Shown here: positions 59,966 to 64,000 of the stretch, piece after piece
Layout: each line of letters begins with the position of its first letter
Position numbering within the stretch: position 1 is the first letter of the stretch
Source of the DNA: Tubulanus polymorphus
Taxonomy: Eukaryota > Nemertea > Palaeonemertea > Tubulaniformes > Tubulanidae
Assembly (NCBI RefSeq): GCF_964204645.1
Contig: NC_134026.1
Span: 8,445,450 to 8,509,449 of the forward strand
DNA: 64,000 nt
Reading direction: 5' to 3'
Notes under the pieces: generated by a model
The model's database searches: none
What the model was told of the DNA's origin: nothing
Seen by the model: the letters and a program-made list of their open reading frames with translations, nothing else
Position numbers and translations under genes: made by a program

Positions 59966-61046
59966 AAAAACGAAAACAACCCACCCATAAACAAGTACGC
60001 TGAAGGCGTGAAAACAGACAGCGGCCACGAGTTTTTTGGAGAGCGCGTTACGGGTAAAATATTTTTCGTATTCATTCAACGGAGAACGCTTTGACATTTA
60101 AAGGTTTTCCAGTAAAAATGCTTCCCCGAGTTGATATCGTCTGGGACTTAAAAGTATCCTTAACGCTCGCATATAACGCAATAATCCACAAAGATTATCC
60201 TTTGATACCATTACAGAAGAAAAATCGTTGTTAAGAAAAATAATAAGTATATTCAGGTGTATTTGAAGAAAATGTTGCAGCTGCGTTTACCGCCTGGGGT
60301 ACAAAAAAACTCACGTAAAACGCCTTTTTACGCTGTTTTTTGTACTAGCTAACACTAGACTTGCAAAGTTTCCACAACTTGAATAAGTTGTCGGGTAAGC
60401 TCGATGATTTGGACGAAAATATGTTCGATGAATCGTTTTTATGAGTCGGCGTTTTTATGAGTCAGAAGTTGGCAGAAGACGGACGGAGACCTTTTAGCGC
60501 GTTTCTGACAAAAGACAAACTGTTTGTGTCTAGGCAAATTTCGAATAAATGCTGTCTAAAAGTTTAATGGCCAGGACGAAAGTGAAACGCGTGCTGTGTG
60601 CCATACAGGCATAGAGACAACACATTCGTGTCAAGACAATAATCACAATAAACATTGAGAGATTCTTTTCAGCTTTTCCCATGGAATATACGGTTCAACT
60701 TTTTCAGAGGTCACTAAAGCCCGTAACGGCACTTGCGTGTGCTTATGTGTTGAATTTCAACTATTCGACATTTGAAACGCGTAAATACGTGTTTTAAAGG
60801 CAATAAAGGTTACAGGTTATGAAATGTAACGGTTTGCGCGAGGTTTTTAGAATATTTCCTGATTGTTCCAATGAAGGAAGGCCTCCTAATATCGGATATA
60901 TTCGGTCCCTAGCTAGAGTAAATTGGAATACTTTAGGCCTCGGGTCTGGGTGACTTTTTGACGGCCATCGCGCGCTAAAGGCAGAAAGCGCCGTCTATCG
61001 GTGGATACTGGAAATTACTATACGTGAGACTGAAATTGAAGCTGGG

Positions 61047-61130
61047 CTAACCCTAACCCTAATCCTATTCCTCTCGACCCTCTAAACCCTAACACTCTGA
61101 CGTCTCTAACCCTAACCTCTCATCCGCTAG
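61047..61130 (+). repeat. Degenerate interstitial telomere-like run
   Basis: GCTAACCCTAACCCTAATCC, AAACCCTAACA and CTCTAACCCTAACC contain several (CCCTAA) units, the C-rich strand of the common animal telomere repeat. The run is short and interrupted. Confidence 0.55.
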
Positions 61131-61556
61131 GCCTAACCATGTCCTCTAGATCCTTAACCCAGGTTGAAAAGCCGCCATCTTGTTTTTTCTCCCGAAAACA
61201 TGGAATGGGTATTACTAGAGAAAGATCGTTCTCAGTTTGAGAGTATGAGCGGTCGTTGTTAATTAATGCTGAGATGGAATGGTTGAGTTTCCATGTGAAA
61301 TCAATTTATTGGGTTTACTCTCTATCTCTCTGGCCAATAATCCAATCTCACTACTCGGTATATTCAGGGTCACTCACAGTTGCACTATTGAACTACATTC
61401 TGCAATCATTCAACGTTTCATTAGCGTTCTATGTAAATGTAAAATACAATCTAATACAATTCAATCTATAATGTAAAACGAATGCAGTAATTTATTCATC
61501 ATTTAAACGGTCTCATGAAATGGCATTTCATTCGGCTTCGATAACGAGTATACGAC

Positions 61557-61841
61557 ATGTTTTGGAAGCTCCAACTTAAAAGCATCATGTGGGGAGATAG
61601 ACCAGAGGACTCGGAAAATCTTGCATGGACAACAATCTGTAGCCTCTGTAGCAAATCGAACATTCCAGTCACCATGTTTTTGAGACCAAGTTTATTCCAC
61701 AAATGTGTAGAAAATGTACCGATGGCTCAGCTATATTTCGAGGATACACTGGTTCTTCATAGGTTAGATTCGTCCTTCGTTGGGTCAGCTCTTCCCCGAA
61801 TACAAACACAAATAGCCAAGCTCCATGTCCTCGAAATGTAA
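61557..61841 (+). other. Overlapping ORFs of unknown origin next to the inverted-repeat element
   Basis: Both strands stay open for 200-285 bp across 61.50-61.91 kb. Neither protein resembles a family I know. The segment abuts the Penelope-type candidate and could be part of it or an eroded gene fragment. Confidence 0.2.
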
Positions 61842-61861
61842 GAAGACAGAACAGCTCATAA

Positions 61862-62300
61862 ATAAGGATGATACCGCGAGAAATCCCACAATAATTAAGC
61901 CAAAAATGCAAAGTTCTTGAATAGAAAAAATGTATATATATATATTTGAGCGACGTTTCGGCTAAAAACTATTAGCCATCATCAGGCATAATGATTCAGA
62001 ATCGATTGACAAGATATGAATGTAACAAAATGAACTAACTGAGTGGTTAAAAGTTGAATACAGATTAAATTAATTAAAAACAAAGACCAGAAAAACAATA
62101 GTAAAGTACAGAGTAAGTAATTGACAAACTAGGGGTAATATTACAAGATGAAGTAATTTAAACACAAAGCCCTAAGCTTAAGTGATTAAAACGGAGGCAA
62201 ACTAAGGGGTAATCAAACAAAAAAAGGGCAGATATTTCTATTCAAGAACTTTGCATTTTCTGGCTTAATTATTGTGGGATTTCTCGCGTTTATTCATCAT
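61862..62300. mobile_element. Inverted-repeat element, Penelope-type candidate
   Basis: About 50-bp arms (CGCGAGAAATCCCACAATAA, TTAAGCCA, AATGCAAAGTTCTTGAATAG on the left; the reverse complement on the right) flank about 310 bp. Next to the left arm there is a TATATATATATA run and a hammerhead-like motif. Fold-back ends plus a hammerhead motif next to a (TA) tract fit a 5'-truncated Penelope-like retroelement terminus. No reverse transcriptase or GIY-YIG coding is present. Confidence 0.5.
61946..61990 (-). ncRNA. Hammerhead-ribozyme-like motif
   Basis: On the minus strand CTGATGA (61985-61979) is followed by a 6-bp stem GGCTAA/TTAGCC with a TAGTTT loop, then GAAAC (61959-61955) and GTC (61954-61952). 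This is the order of the hammerhead core: CUGAUGA, stem II, GAAA, cleavage triplet. An extra T sits between the first core box and stem II, stem III is minimal and stem I is only two pairs, so it is likely degenerate or needs a partner copy. Similar minimal hammerheads are known in Penelope-like elements. Confidence 0.45.
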
Positions 62301-63083
62301 ACACGGATATTGTAAGGATGTTACCATTTGCTTAATATAAAAAAATAATTAAGACATCATATGTTTTAGGGCTCCCAAAACGATGTTACCCTTTTTTTTA
62401 TTTTAGACAAAAATGGCGACACCCTTCTTTTCAAGTTGTTCACTCTATGCGGAGTTCACAAGGCAAAAAAGTTCCGAAGAACTCCTCGCTTGCGTTAATA
62501 ATACGTTCTTTTGGTGCAAAGCACCGTAATTGCCGGCGTGTTCCAGAAGACCAAAACATCTCATCCGCGCGATACACTTTCATGCTTGATATAGCAACCC
62601 GTTCCCGACCCATTCAGCTTGGCTGATCATTTTGAAACTAATAAATTCGCGAGCGCCCTGATAGCTACCCGAATCCGAAACGCGAAACGGAAGCTCCGCC
62701 TGTCCCCGACGCGCGGCCTAGGCGTACATACGTATTATTGCACCTTGATCAATTTTTCTCGCTTCACAGTCAAAGGTGTTTGAAATAAAAGAGCCTCGAT
62801 CGCGCTCTTGTCGAAGGATGAGAAACATTCCGAACAGCATGCGCGGGCGCTAATTAATACACTAATTAGCCGACTTGAAGCAGAAAACACACACACACAC
62901 ACAAAGACAACCGTTCCCTATCGCGCTGGAATCTGCGAGCATGGTTCGTGAACGCGCATAAAAATTGCGTCAACAAAACAACGGCGAAGAATATGAGAGC
63001 GGATGGGGCGTTTAAAACTTTTCCTTTCGCATCGACGCATCGATACGCTGAAAAACTTCTTTACGTCGAAATTGCTCTTTTGA

Positions 63084-63315
<232 letters not shown>

Positions 63316-63497
63316 GAGCACTTTGATAGACAACACTTCCGGAATTGCGTTTCTGTACTCTCGCGGCACGAGTGATTAAGACATACTCGGAGCAAAGGTC
63401 AAAGCGATAAAACCGAGATAGACGCAATGAAATTCATCTCTTGATTATCAGCTTGAAATGTCAGGCCGGATAGAAGATAAGATGCCGACATCGATGC

Positions 63498-63965
63498 ATA
63501 TTCCAATTCAATTCAATTTAAAAACTTTATTGAACCTTATACGTTACATTACGCGCATCGGGTCGTGAGCAATGAAGTGAGGAAAAAAGGATACAAATGT
63601 GAAGTATTGTCGAGGGATTGCGGCAGCAAAATAGTGCGTACTCCAAAATACGGACAAAGAAAGCATTGAGAAATTTATTATTATAAGTTAATAAATTTAT
63701 TATTAGAAATTTATTATTCATAAGTTTTTCATCAAAGTCTTTTTTGCCTTATATTTTTTTCGATACTTTTAGACGTTCAACCCAACACATACGAGAGTCA
63801 TTATAATGACTTCTTATGGCAGCACCCTGATAAAGAACAATTTAAGAGATGTGCATTAAGTACCTTTTTCACACAGGACATTAGATATCAAAATTAAGAG
63901 GCTGTCTGTATATAGGCCAATGGCCAATGTAAACAATGATATGATATGATATGATATGATACAAT
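63498..63965. repeat. Retroelement-like remnant with simple-repeat ends
   Basis: At the left the minus strand reads CAATAAAGTTTTTAAATTGA and ATTGAATTGG (polyadenylation-like signal plus tail). At the right the + strand ends GTAAACAATGATATGATATG with four to five ATATG units. These could be the tails of two oppositely oriented retroposons. The interior has no recognisable coding. Confidence 0.45.
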
Positions 63966-64000
63966 TACAACAATAAGAAATGAAAAAGAATAAGATAAAA

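Overview
The window is animal nuclear DNA. It has spliced coding exons with GT/AG introns, introns up to 26 kb, long (TA)n tracts, minisatellites, MITE-like and SINE-like repeats, and no prokaryotic gene organisation. The host was not identified. The repeat content and the Musashi-type protein suggest a marine invertebrate, but the phylum cannot be fixed from this sequence.

The only gene I can support is on the minus strand and covers most of the window. It encodes an RNA-binding protein of the Musashi/Rbp6 family with two RRM domains. Seven constitutive exons were read directly: 59719-59661 (start), 59473-59433, 59200-59119, 58706-58616, 57626-57585, 34058-33966 and 7470-7422. A 30-nt candidate cassette microexon lies at 45800-45771. 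All splice sites are GT/AG, all phases join, and together they encode about 153 residues: a short N-terminus, complete RRM1 and the first half of RRM2. The window has no recognisable exon for the rest of RRM2 (RNP1 onward) or for the C-terminal tail, so the gene should continue beyond position 1. A TATA-less, GC-box/CCAAT/CRE-type promoter lies at about 59860-59945.

Region by region: 1-7421 is intron plus degenerate dispersed repeats; 7471-33965 is a 26.5-kb intron with a 16-copy minisatellite (8593-9304), tRNA-like repeats, a polypurine block and several tandem duplications; 34059-45770 and 45801-57584 are two 11.7-kb introns (one intron if the microexon is skipped) carrying two TTAA-flanked, piggyBac-like MITEs, a long hairpin and copies of a GGCCCGGGCC-containing repeat; 57627-59660 holds the compact 5' exon cluster; 59945-64000 is the upstream flank, with telomere-like sequence, an inverted-repeat element carrying a hammerhead-ribozyme-like motif (Penelope-type), a 220-bp (TA)n block and a retroelement-like 3' tail.

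Most other open reading frames are chance readings of repeats or of CpG-rich intron. A few are listed at low confidence because their cause is unclear. The observations most worth following are the acidic microexon between the RRMs, the hammerhead-like repeat, and the TTAA elements with an internal tRNA-like box.
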